A stretch of 64,000 bases of DNA from Sinomonas albida. GTDB taxonomy: Bacteria; Actinomycetota; Actinomycetes; Actinomycetales; Micrococcaceae. The position numbers were made by a program, and so were the translations under genes. The stretch covers positions 142,487 through 206,486 of the forward strand of contig NZ_SWDW01000007.1 of NCBI RefSeq assembly GCF_004919045.1, given 5' to 3'. Under the pieces are notes generated by a model that was not told where the DNA came from, searched no databases, and saw only the letters and a list, made by a program, of their open reading frames with translations. Shown here piece after piece: positions 43,089 through 52,143 of this stretch (position 1 is its first letter; the number at the start of each line of letters is the position of its first letter).

Positions 43089-43871
43089 CTACTTTCCGGA
43101 GAACACCGGCTTGCGCTTTTCCTGAAACGCCTTGAAGCCCTCGCGGTAGTCGTCGGAGTCGCAGAGCGCCGCCTGCGCCCTGTTCTCGTCGTCCATCGAG
43201 TCCCACAGGCCCAGGCGACGATCCCGGATCTGCGCCACAAGTTCCTTCGACGCAACGAAGGCCCCGGTAGCGCCTTGGGCGACCCTCGCCACGACGTCGC
43301 GGGTCCGCCCGAGCAGCTCATCCGCGGGGAACGAGCGGCTGAACAGCCCCGCCCGCACGGCCTCCTCGCCGCTCAGGAGCTCGCCCGTGTAGACGAGGTC
43401 GAGCGTTCGGTGCATCCCGAGCCGCTCGGTGAAGTACCAATGCCCGCCCGAGTCGAGCGTCGCGCCCAGATTGGCGAACGGCGAGCCGACCTTCGCAGTG
43501 TCGGCAACGTAGACGACGTCGGTCGCGAGCAGGAGCCCGAGCCCCACCCCGAGAGCCGCCCCCTGCGCGGCGGCGAACGTCGGGGCCGGGAACGCGGCCA
43601 TCTTCCGCATGAGCGGCGTGACGAGCCCGCCGAGGTAGCCGAGCACGTCGTCATCGGCAGGGTCGACCGCGGAGATGTCCCGCCCCGCGCAGAACGCGCG
43701 CCCCACGCCGCGCAGGAGAAGCGCCCGCACCTCGCCGCGCGAGGCGGCGGCAGCGGCGTCGTCGTACGCCTGGGAAAGCTCCGCGAGCGCGGAAGGGTCG
43801 ACGGCGTTGAGCTTGCCCGGCGCGTCGAGGACCACCTCGGCGACGCCGTCGGCGATGGTGAGCGAGATCAA
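43089..43871 (-). CDS. paaG: Enoyl-CoA hydratase/isomerase, PaaG-like
   Basis: 260 residues of the crotonase superfamily. Oxyanion-hole regions GRAFCAGRDIS and GAALGVGLGLLLATD are present, and the LDSGGHWYF segment keeps the Asp that is catalytic in PaaG. In the phenylacetate pathway PaaG isomerises ring-1,2-epoxyphenylacetyl-CoA to the oxepin. Placement right after paaE (23-nt gap) supports this role. paaZ, paaF, paaH and paaJ are not in the window. Confidence 0.82.
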   Translation of the reverse strand: MISLTIADGVAEVVLDAPGKLNAVDPSALAELSQAYDDAAAAASRGEVRALLLRGVGRAFCAGRDISAVDPADDDVLGYLGGLVTPLMRKMAAFPAPTFAAAQGAALGVGLGLLLATDVVYVADTAKVGSPFANLGATLDSGGHWYFTERLGMHRTLDLVYTGELLSGEEAVRAGLFSRSFPADELLGRTRDVVARVAQGATGAFVASKELVAQIRDRRLGLWDSMDDENRAQAALCDSDDYREGFKAFQEKRKPVFSGK

Positions 43872-43894
43872 GCTGGCCTCCTAGAGGGGTTGGG

Positions 43895-45094
43895 TCAGGC
43901 GTCGAAGTCCACGGACACTGCCTCCGACGTCGGGTGCGACTGGCACGTCAGGACGTACCCGCGCTCGATCTCGTCGGGCTCGAGGGCGTAGTTCTCGGTC
44001 ATCTCGACCGTGCCCTTGACGAGCTTCGCACGGCACGTCCCGCACACCCCGCCCGCACAGGCGAACGGGACGTCGGCGCGGACGCGCAGCGCCGCGTTGA
44101 GGATCGTCTCGTTCGCCGAGACCGGGCTCTTGACCACGCCCTGCAGGCCGTCGAGGCGAAACTCGATCTCGACGGTCTCCCCCGCTTCGTCCTCGGCCAC
44201 CGGGCGGCCGATATTGCCCTCGAGGTGCGTCGGCGTTCCGGTCGTGAAGAGCTCGAAACGCACCCTCTCGGGCTCGACGCCGCGCGCAGTGAGCGTGTCG
44301 CGCACAAGCTGCACGAGTTCGAACGGCCCGCACAGGAACCATTCGTCGACGTCGTCCGCGTGGATCACCGTGTTGAGCAGCGTGGTGAGCTTTTCGGCGT
44401 CGACCCGGCCCGAGAGGAGCGGCGAGATCCGCTGCTCGCGCGAGAGCACGTGGTGCAGCGCGAAGCGTGCCGGGTACTTGTCCTTGAGGTCGGCGAGCTC
44501 CTCGACGAACATGACGTCCATCGCCGCCCTGTTCGCGTAGATGAGGTCAAAGCGGACGTTCTCGTTCGAGGCGAGGACCGTCTTCGCGATCGCAATGACC
44601 GGCGTGATGCCCGAGCCCGCCGCGACGGCCACGAACCTGTGCTCGCGCTCGGTGTCGATGCTCGTCGGATCGTTGAGGCCCGTCATCTTGTGCTTCGAGA
44701 TGAACGCGCCGGCGGGGCTCATGACGTCGAGCGTGTCCCCCGCTGCGAGGCGCTCGTTGGCCCACGTCGAGAACTGGCCGCCGAGGTCCTTCTTGATCGC
44801 GACCCGGATCTCGCTGCTGCCGTCCTCGAAGCGCCGCGGGACCGCGCAGATGGAGTAGCTGCGGCGCAGTTCCCGTGCTTCCCCTGACTCCGGATCGGGG
44901 AGCTTTGACCGGAGGGCGACGTACTGCCCCGGGATGTAGTCGTACTCGTCGGCGAGGGCGGGCGGGACGGCGAACGTCACCTCGATCGCGTCGTTGGTGA
45001 GGCGGCGGACCTCACTCACCTCGAGCGTGTGGAAGGACGCACGACGGCGGGGCGTCCCCTCAGGCGCGGACGTTTCGCTCAGCTGGTCGGTCAT
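43895..45094 (-). CDS. paaE: Phenylacetyl-CoA epoxidase, reductase subunit E
   Basis: 399 residues. FAD-binding RRSYSICA, NAD(P)-binding AAGSGITPVIAIAKTVL, and a C-terminal plant-type 2Fe-2S domain with cysteines in CAGGVCGTC and VLTCQSHP. Passes electrons from NADPH to the PaaAC di-iron oxygenase. Starts 19 nt after the paaD stop. Belongs to the paaABCDE operon driven from upstream of paaA. Confidence 0.93.
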   Translation of the reverse strand: MTDQLSETSAPEGTPRRRASFHTLEVSEVRRLTNDAIEVTFAVPPALADEYDYIPGQYVALRSKLPDPESGEARELRRSYSICAVPRRFEDGSSEIRVAIKKDLGGQFSTWANERLAAGDTLDVMSPAGAFISKHKMTGLNDPTSIDTEREHRFVAVAAGSGITPVIAIAKTVLASNENVRFDLIYANRAAMDVMFVEELADLKDKYPARFALHHVLSREQRISPLLSGRVDAEKLTTLLNTVIHADDVDEWFLCGPFELVQLVRDTLTARGVEPERVRFELFTTGTPTHLEGNIGRPVAEDEAGETVEIEFRLDGLQGVVKSPVSANETILNAALRVRADVPFACAGGVCGTCRAKLVKGTVEMTENYALEPDEIERGYVLTCQSHPTSEAVSVDFDA

Positions 45095-45113
45095 CGTGTT
45101 TGCCTCAAAATCG

Positions 45114-45647
45114 TCAGATCACCTTGAAGTAGTCGAAGGGCTCGCGGCAGTCCTGGCACACGTAGAGCGCCTTGCACGAGGTCGAGCCGAACCGCGACAG
45201 CTCGCGGGTGTGGAGCGAGTGGCACCGCGGGCACTTGACCGTGAGGCCGAGCCGCACTGGACCCTGGGGCCGCGCCGCAGCCTGACCCGTGGGCGGGGCG
45301 ATGCCGTACTCCTCGAGCTTGGCCTTGCCCTCGGCCGTCATCCAGTCCGTGGTCCACGCGGGCGCGAGGACGAGGTCCACCTGAACGCGCTCGTGGCCCG
45401 CGTCGTGGAACACGCGCTCGAGGTCGTCTCGGATGGCGTCCATCGCCGGGCAGCCCGAGTAGGTCGGGGTGATGGTGAGGCGCACGGTTCCGTCGCCCTC
45501 GATGTGGCCGTCGCGCAGGATCCCGAGGTCGCGAATGCTCAGCACCGGGATCTCCGGGTCGTTGACCGTGGCCGCAAGGTCCAGGACGTCGGCGTCGCTC
45601 ATTCCGGCGTCGGTGATTCCGGCGTCGGTCACGATGTGGGCGCTCAT
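45114..45647 (-). CDS. paaD: Phenylacetyl-CoA epoxidase subunit D (maturation factor)
   Basis: 177 residues. An MIP18/SufT-like N-terminal domain (VNDPEIPVLSIRDLGIL) with GCPAMDAI, plus a C-terminal zinc-type domain (VKCPRCHSLHTRE, ALYVCQDCREPF). Helps assemble or load the metal centres of the epoxidase. N-terminal residues 7-20 are in-frame TDAG-type repeats (ITDAGMSDAD) with no counterpart in the family core. One-base overlap with the paaC stop. Confidence 0.9.
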   Translation of the reverse strand: MSAHIVTDAGITDAGMSDADVLDLAATVNDPEIPVLSIRDLGILRDGHIEGDGTVRLTITPTYSGCPAMDAIRDDLERVFHDAGHERVQVDLVLAPAWTTDWMTAEGKAKLEEYGIAPPTGQAAARPQGPVRLGLTVKCPRCHSLHTRELSRFGSTSCKALYVCQDCREPFDYFKVI

Positions 45648-46546
45648 CACCAGCTCGCACCCGGATGCTTGCGAGCCAGCACCTGCATCTCGGCGAGCAG
45701 GTAGCCGAGGTGCTCGGTGTGGAGGCCCCGGCGGCCGCCGCCCATGGCCCGCGGGACGGTGGGCAGATCCAGCGTCGCCTCGTCGATCACCGCGGCGATG
45801 TCGGCGTCGAACTGCTCGCGGAGCGTCGACGGCCGGACGCCCGCGTCGCCGATGCGGTCGATGAGCGGATCGTCGTCGAACAGCTCGTCGACGTACGGCC
45901 ACACGAGCTCGAGCGCGGCCTGCATGCGGCGGTGCGATTCCGCCGTGCCGTCGCCCAGACGCAGCGTCCACTGCGTCGCGTGGTCGCGGTGGTAGTCAAC
46001 CTCCTTGAGGGCCTTCGCGGCGATCGCGGCGATGGTCGGATCGGTCGAGTCGACGAGCCGCGAGTAGAGGAGGTGCTGATAGATCGAGACGACGAGCTGA
46101 CGCGCGATCGTCACGCCGAAGTCGCCGTTCGGCTGCTCGAAGAGCCAGACCGAGCGGAAATCCTCCTCCTCGCGCCAATAGGCGAGATCGTCCTCGGACT
46201 TGCCGAGCGCGTGCCCCGCGTAGATGAGGAAGGAGCGGGCGTGGCCCAGGAGGTCGAGCGCGATGTTGCCGAGCGCGATGTCCTCCTCGAGCTCCGGGCC
46301 CCGAGAGATCCAGTGGCTCAGCCGTTGGGCGAGGATGAGCGAATCGTCGCCGAGGCGGAGCGCGTACTCTGCGACGTCGTCGTTCGGCTTGTCCGGGCTG
46401 ATCGCGATGTCCTCGGGGCGCAGCGCGTTGCCCGGCGTGACGCGGGTGGCCGACGCCGCGGCGTCGCCGAAGCTGTCGAGCGAGTGGTCGGCGTGAGTGG
46501 GCTGGGCTTGAGTGGGCTGGGCCTGAGTGGGCTGGGCGTGCGTCAC
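45647..46546 (-). CDS. paaC: Phenylacetyl-CoA epoxidase subunit C
   Basis: 299 residues from GTG 46546 (GTGA overlap with the paaB stop). Ferritin-like structural subunit of the oxygenase: YALRLGDDSLILAQRLSHW, IALDLLGHARSFLIYAG, VDYHRDHATQWTLRLGDGT and LHTEHLGYLLAEMQ are conserved. Forms the heterodimer core with PaaA. The first 16 residues are an in-frame QPTQA repeat (three copies), which is unusual. Confidence 0.92.
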   Translation of the reverse strand: MTHAQPTQAQPTQAQPTHADHSLDSFGDAAASATRVTPGNALRPEDIAISPDKPNDDVAEYALRLGDDSLILAQRLSHWISRGPELEEDIALGNIALDLLGHARSFLIYAGHALGKSEDDLAYWREEEDFRSVWLFEQPNGDFGVTIARQLVVSIYQHLLYSRLVDSTDPTIAAIAAKALKEVDYHRDHATQWTLRLGDGTAESHRRMQAALELVWPYVDELFDDDPLIDRIGDAGVRPSTLREQFDADIAAVIDEATLDLPTVPRAMGGGRRGLHTEHLGYLLAEMQVLARKHPGASW

Positions 46547-46860
46547 AGGTGCTTCACGCCTTCGCTCTTCGTGTAGTACGTCGCGTGGCGGTAGTCCTTG
46601 CCCTGCGGCGACTCGAAGAATGAGCCCTTCGCGTCCGGGTCCGATGCCGTGATCGCGTCCGACGGCACGACCCAGATCGAGACGCCTTCGTTGCGGCGCG
46701 TGTAGAGATCGCGCGCGTTGCGGAGCGCCATCTCGGCGTCCGGCGCGTGCAGCGAGCCCGCGTGGACGTGGGAGAGGCCGCGGCTCGAGCGCACGAAGAC
46801 CTCCCAGAGGGGCCAGATGTTGGCCGACTGGCCCGTTGCCTGCTGGTTTTCCGTGCTCAT
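46543..46860 (-). CDS. paaB: Phenylacetyl-CoA epoxidase subunit B
   Basis: 105 residues. WPLWEVFVRSSRGLSHVHAG, APDAEMALRNARDLYTRR and EGVSIWVVPSDAI are the PaaB hallmarks. Bridges PaaAC units in the active complex. One-base overlap with the paaA stop (TGATG). Confidence 0.95.
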   Translation of the reverse strand: MSTENQQATGQSANIWPLWEVFVRSSRGLSHVHAGSLHAPDAEMALRNARDLYTRRNEGVSIWVVPSDAITASDPDAKGSFFESPQGKDYRHATYYTKSEGVKHL

Positions 46861-47861
46861 CACGCGGCACCTGCCTTCTGCTGCATCTTCTTCTCCGCGT
46901 AGGCATGAGCGGCCTCTCGCACCCAGGCCCCGTTTTCGTGCGCCTCGCGTCGGCGCGCCATGCGCTGGGAGTTGCACGGGCCGCGGCCCGCGATGACGTC
47001 CTTGAACTCCTGCCAGTCGAGCTCCATGTGGATCCACTGGCCCGTCTCCTCGTCGAAGCGGAGCTCGGGGTCGGGCAGCGTCAGCCCGAGCACCTTGGCC
47101 TGCTCGACGATCATGCCGACGAAGCGCTGGCGCAGCTCGTCGTTGGAGAAGCGCTTGATGTTCCAGGCCATCGACTGCTTCGAGTTGGGCGAGTCATCAT
47201 CCGGGGGACCGAACATCATGAGGGCGGGCGCGTAGAAGCGGTCGACGGCGTCCTGCGCCATCCGCTTCTGCTCCGGCGTCCCATGGGAGAGCTCGAGGAG
47301 GATCTCGAAGCCCTGCCGCTGATGGAACGACTCCTCCTTGCAGATGCGCACCATTGCGCGTCCGTACGGTCCGTAGCTTGCGCGGCACAGGGGAACCTGG
47401 TTGGCGATCGCGGCGCCGTCCACGAGCCACCCGATCGCGCCCATATCCGCCCAGCTGCGAGCCGGATAGTTGAAGATCGAGGAGTACTTGGCCTTGCCGT
47501 CGAGGAGTTGCTGGTTGAGCACGTCGCGCGGGGTGCCGAGCGTCTCCGCGGCCGAGTACAGGTACAGGCCGTGGCCAGCTTCGTCCTGGACCTTGGCCAT
47601 GAGGATGGCCTTGCGCTTGAGGCTGGGGGCCCGCGTGATCCAGTTGGCCTCCGGCTGCATGCCGATGATCTCCGAGTGAGCGTGCTGCGAGATCTGGCGC
47701 ACGAGCGTCTTGCGGTAGGCCTCCGGCATCCAGTCCTTGGGCTCGATACGGGAGTCTTCGGCGATGATGCGGTCAAAATACGCCTGGCCTGCCTGGTCCG
47801 TCGCGGACGAATCCGCCGGGGACGCATGTGCCGGCACGGGCTGCAGGGGCGCAGCTGCCAT
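46860..47861 (-). CDS. paaA: Phenylacetyl-CoA epoxidase catalytic subunit A
   Basis: 333 residues with GAGGAGGAG before the ATG. Di-iron carboxylate ligands lie in [15 protein letters not shown] and [14 protein letters not shown]. Inserts oxygen into the phenylacetyl-CoA ring to make the 1,2-epoxide; PaaE gives the electrons. First gene of paaABCDE. The upstream AT-rich segment carries a site like the one in front of paaI, so TetR control is likely. Confidence 0.95.
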   Translation of the reverse strand: MAAAPLQPVPAHASPADSSATDQAGQAYFDRIIAEDSRIEPKDWMPEAYRKTLVRQISQHAHSEIIGMQPEANWITRAPSLKRKAILMAKVQDEAGHGLYLYSAAETLGTPRDVLNQQLLDGKAKYSSIFNYPARSWADMGAIGWLVDGAAIANQVPLCRASYGPYGRAMVRICKEESFHQRQGFEILLELSHGTPEQKRMAQDAVDRFYAPALMMFGPPDDDSPNSKQSMAWNIKRFSNDELRQRFVGMIVEQAKVLGLTLPDPELRFDEETGQWIHMELDWQEFKDVIAGRGPCNSQRMARRREAHENGAWVREAAHAYAEKKMQQKAGAA

Positions 47862-47878
47862 AGCTCCTCCTCAAATAA

Positions 47879-47900
47879 TTACCGACCGTTCGTTCAGAAT
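47879..47900. promoter_or_regulatory. Putative PaaR-type operator upstream of paaA
   Basis: The left half TTACCGACCG (47879-47888) is a good half-site and is followed by a weaker right half CGTTCAGAAT. Half-site TTACCGA is shared with the site in front of paaI. It lies 18 nt upstream of the paaA start codon, where a TetR repressor would block transcription or initiation. Confidence 0.5.
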
Positions 47901-48039
47901 ATGTGGGGCGGGCAGAGCCCGTCAAGCCGCGTCGGGACCAAATCAGGGGCTAAAGACCGATGCTCCCGAGCATCACGCGGGCCGTTAATAGCTCACAGAA
48001 CGGTTCCACGTCCGAGCAAGCGAGTCAGGGGCCATCGGG

Positions 48040-49104
48040 ATGGTTGACGAATCCGCCGGGACACCCACCGCCATCCAAGTGCGGCGGAGGAAGCGCACGG
48101 CCCTCATCACCCTCCTCAGCGCCCTCACGCTCGTGGTGGTCGCCGCGGTCATCGCGATCGTGTACCTCGGCAGCCTCGCGACGACGTTCGACACGAAGAC
48201 CCAGAAGATCCCCGACGCGTTTCCCCAGGAGTCCACGCGCCCGCAGGCCGTCGCACCGCCCTCCTCCACCGACGGCAAGACCGCGATCAACATCCTCATG
48301 GTCGGCACCGACAGCCGCGGCGCCACCGTGCAGGAGGCCGAGGCAGGGACCCCCTCGGACCAGCGCTCCGACACGATGATGCTCGTCCACATCCCCGCAG
48401 ACCGTAAGAACGTCTACGTCGTCTCGATCATGCGCGACCTCTGGGTCCCGATCCCCGGGCACGGCACCGCGAAGATCAACGCCGCGCTCGCCTTCGGCGG
48501 CGTTCCCCTCATGGTCCAGACCGTCGAATCGCTGCTCCACCAGCGCATCGACCATGTGGTCTTCATGGACTTCGAAGGGTTCAAGGGACTCACCGACGCG
48601 GTCGGCGGGGTCACCGTCGACGTGAAGATCCCGTTCACGGCCGCCCAGACCTCGGACTACCACTTCAACGCTGGCCCCCAGACCCTGAACGGCGACGAGG
48701 CCCTCGCATACGTCCGCGAGCGGTACGCGTTCCCCGATGGCGACTACCAACGCGTGCGCGACCAGCAGACCTTCATCAAGGCCCTGGTCGGGAAGCTCGC
48801 GTCGACGCAGACGCTGACGAACCCCGTGACGATCTCGAACGCCGTCAACGAGGTGGCTCCCTACCTCACGGTCGACTCGTCGTTCAACTCAGCCGCGGCC
48901 GCCTCGCTCGCGTTCGAGCTCCGGGACGTCAGGGCGGGCGACATCGTGACGTTCACGCTCCCCACTGACGGGATCGGATGGTCGACGGATGGCCAGTCGA
49001 TCGTGCTCTTCAACGCGCCCGCGACGTCGGCCCTCGCCGACGCCCTGGCGAAGGGCCAGATGCAGCAGTACGTGAAGGACAACAACCTGACGAACGGAAA
49101 TTAG
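48040..49104 (+). CDS. LytR-CpsA-Psr (LCP) family protein
   Basis: 354 residues, one N-terminal membrane segment (LITLLSALTLVVVAAVIAIVYLG) and an extracytoplasmic LCP domain: NILMVGTDSRGA, SDTMMLVHIPADRKNVYVVS, IMRDLWVPIPGHG, INAALAFGG, VDHVVFMDFEGFKGLTDAVGG-like text and the RYAFPDGDYQRVRDQQTF basic motif. Attaches wall polymers such as teichoic acid or arabinogalactan to peptidoglycan from lipid-linked donors. Diverges from paaA. Confidence 0.9.
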   Translation: MVDESAGTPTAIQVRRRKRTALITLLSALTLVVVAAVIAIVYLGSLATTFDTKTQKIPDAFPQESTRPQAVAPPSSTDGKTAINILMVGTDSRGATVQEAEAGTPSDQRSDTMMLVHIPADRKNVYVVSIMRDLWVPIPGHGTAKINAALAFGGVPLMVQTVESLLHQRIDHVVFMDFEGFKGLTDAVGGVTVDVKIPFTAAQTSDYHFNAGPQTLNGDEALAYVRERYAFPDGDYQRVRDQQTFIKALVGKLASTQTLTNPVTISNAVNEVAPYLTVDSSFNSAAAASLAFELRDVRAGDIVTFTLPTDGIGWSTDGQSIVLFNAPATSALADALAKGQMQQYVKDNNLTNGN

Positions 49105-49166
49105 CCGTGGGCGAAGTGGTCTGGCTGGACGGAGATGACGTCACCCCGACTGGCTAGTGTTGCCTC

Positions 49167-51359
49167 ATGAGCGAAGCCCCCTCCCCCGCTGGGTCGAAGT
49201 CAGCCACCCCGCCCCTCGCCAAGAAGGTGCCCTCCCCGCGCGAGCACCACGGCGACGTCTTCGTGGACCAGTACGAGTGGCTGCGCGACAAGGAGGACCC
49301 CGAGGTCGTGGCGCACCTCAGGGCGGAGAACGCCTACACCGAGGCCGCGACCGCGGGCCAGCAGCCGCTCCGCGACGCGATCTTCGAGGAGATCAAGAAC
49401 CGCACCCAGGAGACGGACCTCTCAGTCCCGAGCCGGCGCGACGACTGGTGGTACTACTCGCGCACCATCGAGGGCCAGCAGTACCCCCTGTACTGCCGCG
49501 TCGCCGCGAGCGGCGCGGCCGGCGACGTCGACGCCTGGACGCCTCCCGCCGTCGTCCCCGGGGAGCCCGTGCCCGGCGAAGTGGTGCTGCTGGACGGCAA
49601 CGCCGAGGCTGAGGGCCAGCCGTTCTTCGCGCTCGGCGGCGCCACCGTGAGCCGCGACGGAAACCTCTACGCGTACTCCGTGGACAACGCGGGCGACGAG
49701 ACGTTCACGCTCCGCATCAAGGACCTGCGCACGGGCGAGCACCTCCCCGAGGCCATCGAGAAGGTCTTCTACGGGCTCGAGTTCTCCGCGGACGGGCAGC
49801 GGCTCTACTACGTGGTCGCCGACGAGTCATGGCGTCCGTACCAGATCCGCGTCCACGAGCTCGGCACTCCCGTCGAGCAGGACACGGTCCTGTACGAGGA
49901 GGACGACGTGGCCCAGTGGACGGCGATCGAGCTCTCGGCCGACCGCCGCTGGCTGCTCGTGAGCATCGGCAATTCCGAGTACAGCGAGACGCGCTACCTC
50001 GACCTCGAAGCCCCGGGCGCGCAGCTCGGGGTCCTGCTCGGCCGCGAGGAGCGCATCCTCCATGCTGCCGAGCTGTTCGAGCACGACGGCGCGCCCCAGG
50101 TCCTGCTCGTCCACAACCGGGATGCGGTCAACAGCATGGTCTCGACGGCCCCGCTCGCCGAGTTCTCGAAGCCGCTCGCCCAGCAGCGCTGGCAGACGGT
50201 CGTCGCGCACGACGACGCCGTCAAGATCGAGGGCGCCGAGGTGACCGCGACGCATCTCCTCGTCTCGCTCCGCCGCGACACGCTCGAGACCGTCCGCTTC
50301 GCTCCCCTCGCCGAGGCGCTCGCGGCGGCGGAAGCGGGCCGCGCGCCGTCGTTCGCGGAGCCTGCGTTCGGCGAGGAGCTCTACACGGCCGGCGCCGGCG
50401 TCTCCGACTACCGCGCACCCGTCGCACGGCTCCGCTACACGTCCTTCTTCACGCCGCCCCGCGTGTACGACTACGTCCTCGCGACCGGCGAGCTCCTCCT
50501 CCGGAAGGAGACGCCCGTCCTCGGCGGCTACGACCCGGCGGACTACGTCGCCGAGCGCGCGTGGGCAACGGCCGACGACGGCACCCGGGTTCCGCTGTCC
50601 GTGCTGCGGAGGGCGTCGGTCCAGCGGGACGGGACCAACCCGGCGCTCGTGTACGGATACGGCTCCTACGAGGTCAGCATGGACCCCGCGTTCGCGATCC
50701 CCAGGCTGAGCCTCCTGGACCGCGGCTTCGTGTTCGTCATCGCGCACGTCCGCGGCGGCGGCGAGCTCGGCCGGCGCTGGTACGAGTCCGGCAAGAAGCT
50801 GCTCAAGCGGAACACGTTCACGGATTTCGTCGCCGCGACCGACTGGGTCGCGTCCTCCGGCTGGGCCGACCCCTGCCGGATCGCCTGCATGGGCGGCTCG
50901 GCCGGCGGACTGCTCATCGGCGCGGCCCTCAACCTCGCGCCGGAGAAGTACGCCGCCGCCGTCGCCCAGGTGCCGTTCGTGGACGCGCTCACTACGATCC
51001 TCGACCCCGAACTGCCGCTCTCCGCGCTCGAGTGGGAGGAGTGGGGCAACCCCATCGAGGATGCCGAGGTCTACGCGTACATGAAGTCGTACACGCCGTA
51101 CGAGAACGTGCGCCCCGCGGGCTATCCCGCGGTGGCCGCCGTGACTTCCTTCAACGACACGCGCGTGCTGTACGTCGAGCCGGCGAAGTGGGTCCAGGTG
51201 CTGCGCGAGGCGACCACGAGCGAGCGCCCGATCGTGCTCAAGACCGAGATGGACGCCGGCCACGGCGGCGCGTCGGGCCGGTACGAGGCCTGGAAGGACC
51301 GCGCGTGGGACTACGCGTTCCTTGCCGACTCGCTGGGTGCGCGGGAACTCCTCGGCTAG
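49167..51359 (+). CDS. ptrB: S9 family prolyl oligopeptidase (oligopeptidase B)
   Basis: 730 residues, no signal peptide, cytoplasmic. A beta-propeller (about residues 75-430) is followed by the alpha/beta-hydrolase domain. The nucleophile Ser is in CMGGSAGGLLIG, the His in MDAGHGGASGRYE, and an Asp in FNDTRVLYVEP. GGELGRRWYESGKKLLKRNTF is the typical oligopeptidase B block. Cuts small peptides after basic residues. Stands alone after the LCP gene. Confidence 0.92.
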   Translation: MSEAPSPAGSKSATPPLAKKVPSPREHHGDVFVDQYEWLRDKEDPEVVAHLRAENAYTEAATAGQQPLRDAIFEEIKNRTQETDLSVPSRRDDWWYYSRTIEGQQYPLYCRVAASGAAGDVDAWTPPAVVPGEPVPGEVVLLDGNAEAEGQPFFALGGATVSRDGNLYAYSVDNAGDETFTLRIKDLRTGEHLPEAIEKVFYGLEFSADGQRLYYVVADESWRPYQIRVHELGTPVEQDTVLYEEDDVAQWTAIELSADRRWLLVSIGNSEYSETRYLDLEAPGAQLGVLLGREERILHAAELFEHDGAPQVLLVHNRDAVNSMVSTAPLAEFSKPLAQQRWQTVVAHDDAVKIEGAEVTATHLLVSLRRDTLETVRFAPLAEALAAAEAGRAPSFAEPAFGEELYTAGAGVSDYRAPVARLRYTSFFTPPRVYDYVLATGELLLRKETPVLGGYDPADYVAERAWATADDGTRVPLSVLRRASVQRDGTNPALVYGYGSYEVSMDPAFAIPRLSLLDRGFVFVIAHVRGGGELGRRWYESGKKLLKRNTFTDFVAATDWVASSGWADPCRIACMGGSAGGLLIGAALNLAPEKYAAAVAQVPFVDALTTILDPELPLSALEWEEWGNPIEDAEVYAYMKSYTPYENVRPAGYPAVAAVTSFNDTRVLYVEPAKWVQVLREATTSERPIVLKTEMDAGHGGASGRYEAWKDRAWDYAFLADSLGARELLG

Positions 51360-51411
51360 GCGCGGGTTCCTGCCGATAGCGCAAGGCCTCGTCGAGGCCG
51401 TCGCACTCGGC

Positions 51412-51987
51412 CTAAGCCCGCACGGGCAGCGAGTCCTTCTCTGAGGCGACCAGCCCATCGGCGACGACGCCGAGCATGGCCTGGACCGCGTCAGCCGGGA
51501 TCTCGCTGTTGTCCGCGACGGCGGCCACGCCGCCCACGAGCCGGCTGATCTGCATCGCGTCGACGTCGGGGCGGAGCGCGGGAGACAGAGCCTCGATGAT
51601 GCGCTGATTCGCGCCGAGATAGGTCTGGCACTTTGCCGCGAATGGCGAGCCGGGATCACCGAGGGCGGCAGTGATGCGGGCGGCGGCGCCCTTGTGCTCG
51701 GTGAGCATGGCGGAATAGGCGGTGAGCCACGCCAGGAGCTGGTCGCGCGCGGACGCGTCGAGCGTGAGCGCGCGCTCTACCGCGGAGTTGACCCGCTCTG
51801 CCCAGGCCTCGAGGACCGCGTCGTAGAGGGCCTCCTTGGTCGGGAAGTGTCGGTAGAGCGTGCCCGTGCCGACCTCAGCCGTCTTCGAGACCTCGTCCAT
51901 CGAGACAGCGTCGTAGCCCTTCGTCCGGAAGAGCATGCGGGCCACATCGACGATCCGATCGCGGTTACGGCGGGCGTCAGCGCGCAC
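51412..51987 (-). CDS. TetR-family regulator of the divergent MFS exporter
   Basis: 191 residues from GTG 51987 (the longer frame to 52068 would put protein over the operator). HTH: NRDRIVDVARMLFRTKGYDA and VSKTAEVGTGTLYRHFPTKE. The C-terminal ligand domain includes LLAWLTAYSAMLTEHKGAA. Divergent from a DHA2-type exporter; a perfect operator lies in between. Likely a drug-sensing repressor. Confidence 0.88.
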   Translation of the reverse strand: MRADARRNRDRIVDVARMLFRTKGYDAVSMDEVSKTAEVGTGTLYRHFPTKEALYDAVLEAWAERVNSAVERALTLDASARDQLLAWLTAYSAMLTEHKGAAARITAALGDPGSPFAAKCQTYLGANQRIIEALSPALRPDVDAMQISRLVGGVAAVADNSEIPADAVQAMLGVVADGLVASEKDSLPVRA

Positions 51988-52025
51988 AGTAAGACACTTC
52001 CTTCCAGAAAACCCCAAGAACCCAG

Positions 52026-52054
52026 TTGCAAAACGGAGACAGTCTCCGTATAGT
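52026..52054 (+). promoter_or_regulatory. Promoter with embedded TetR operator for the MFS gene
   Basis: TTGCAA (52026-52031), 17-bp spacer, TATAGT (52049-52054). The spacer is filled by a perfect 17-bp palindrome, ACGGAGAC-A-GTCTCCGT (52033-52049), that ends at the first base of the -10. The arrangement predicts direct competition between repressor and RNA polymerase. Confidence 0.75.
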
Positions 52055-52143
52055 TCTAATCGGAGCATCTCTCCTCTTAGTGTACGCCTACCTTCCGGAT
52101 TGAATCTCCAGCCACCCTCTGGCTAGAACAGGACTTCACCCTC

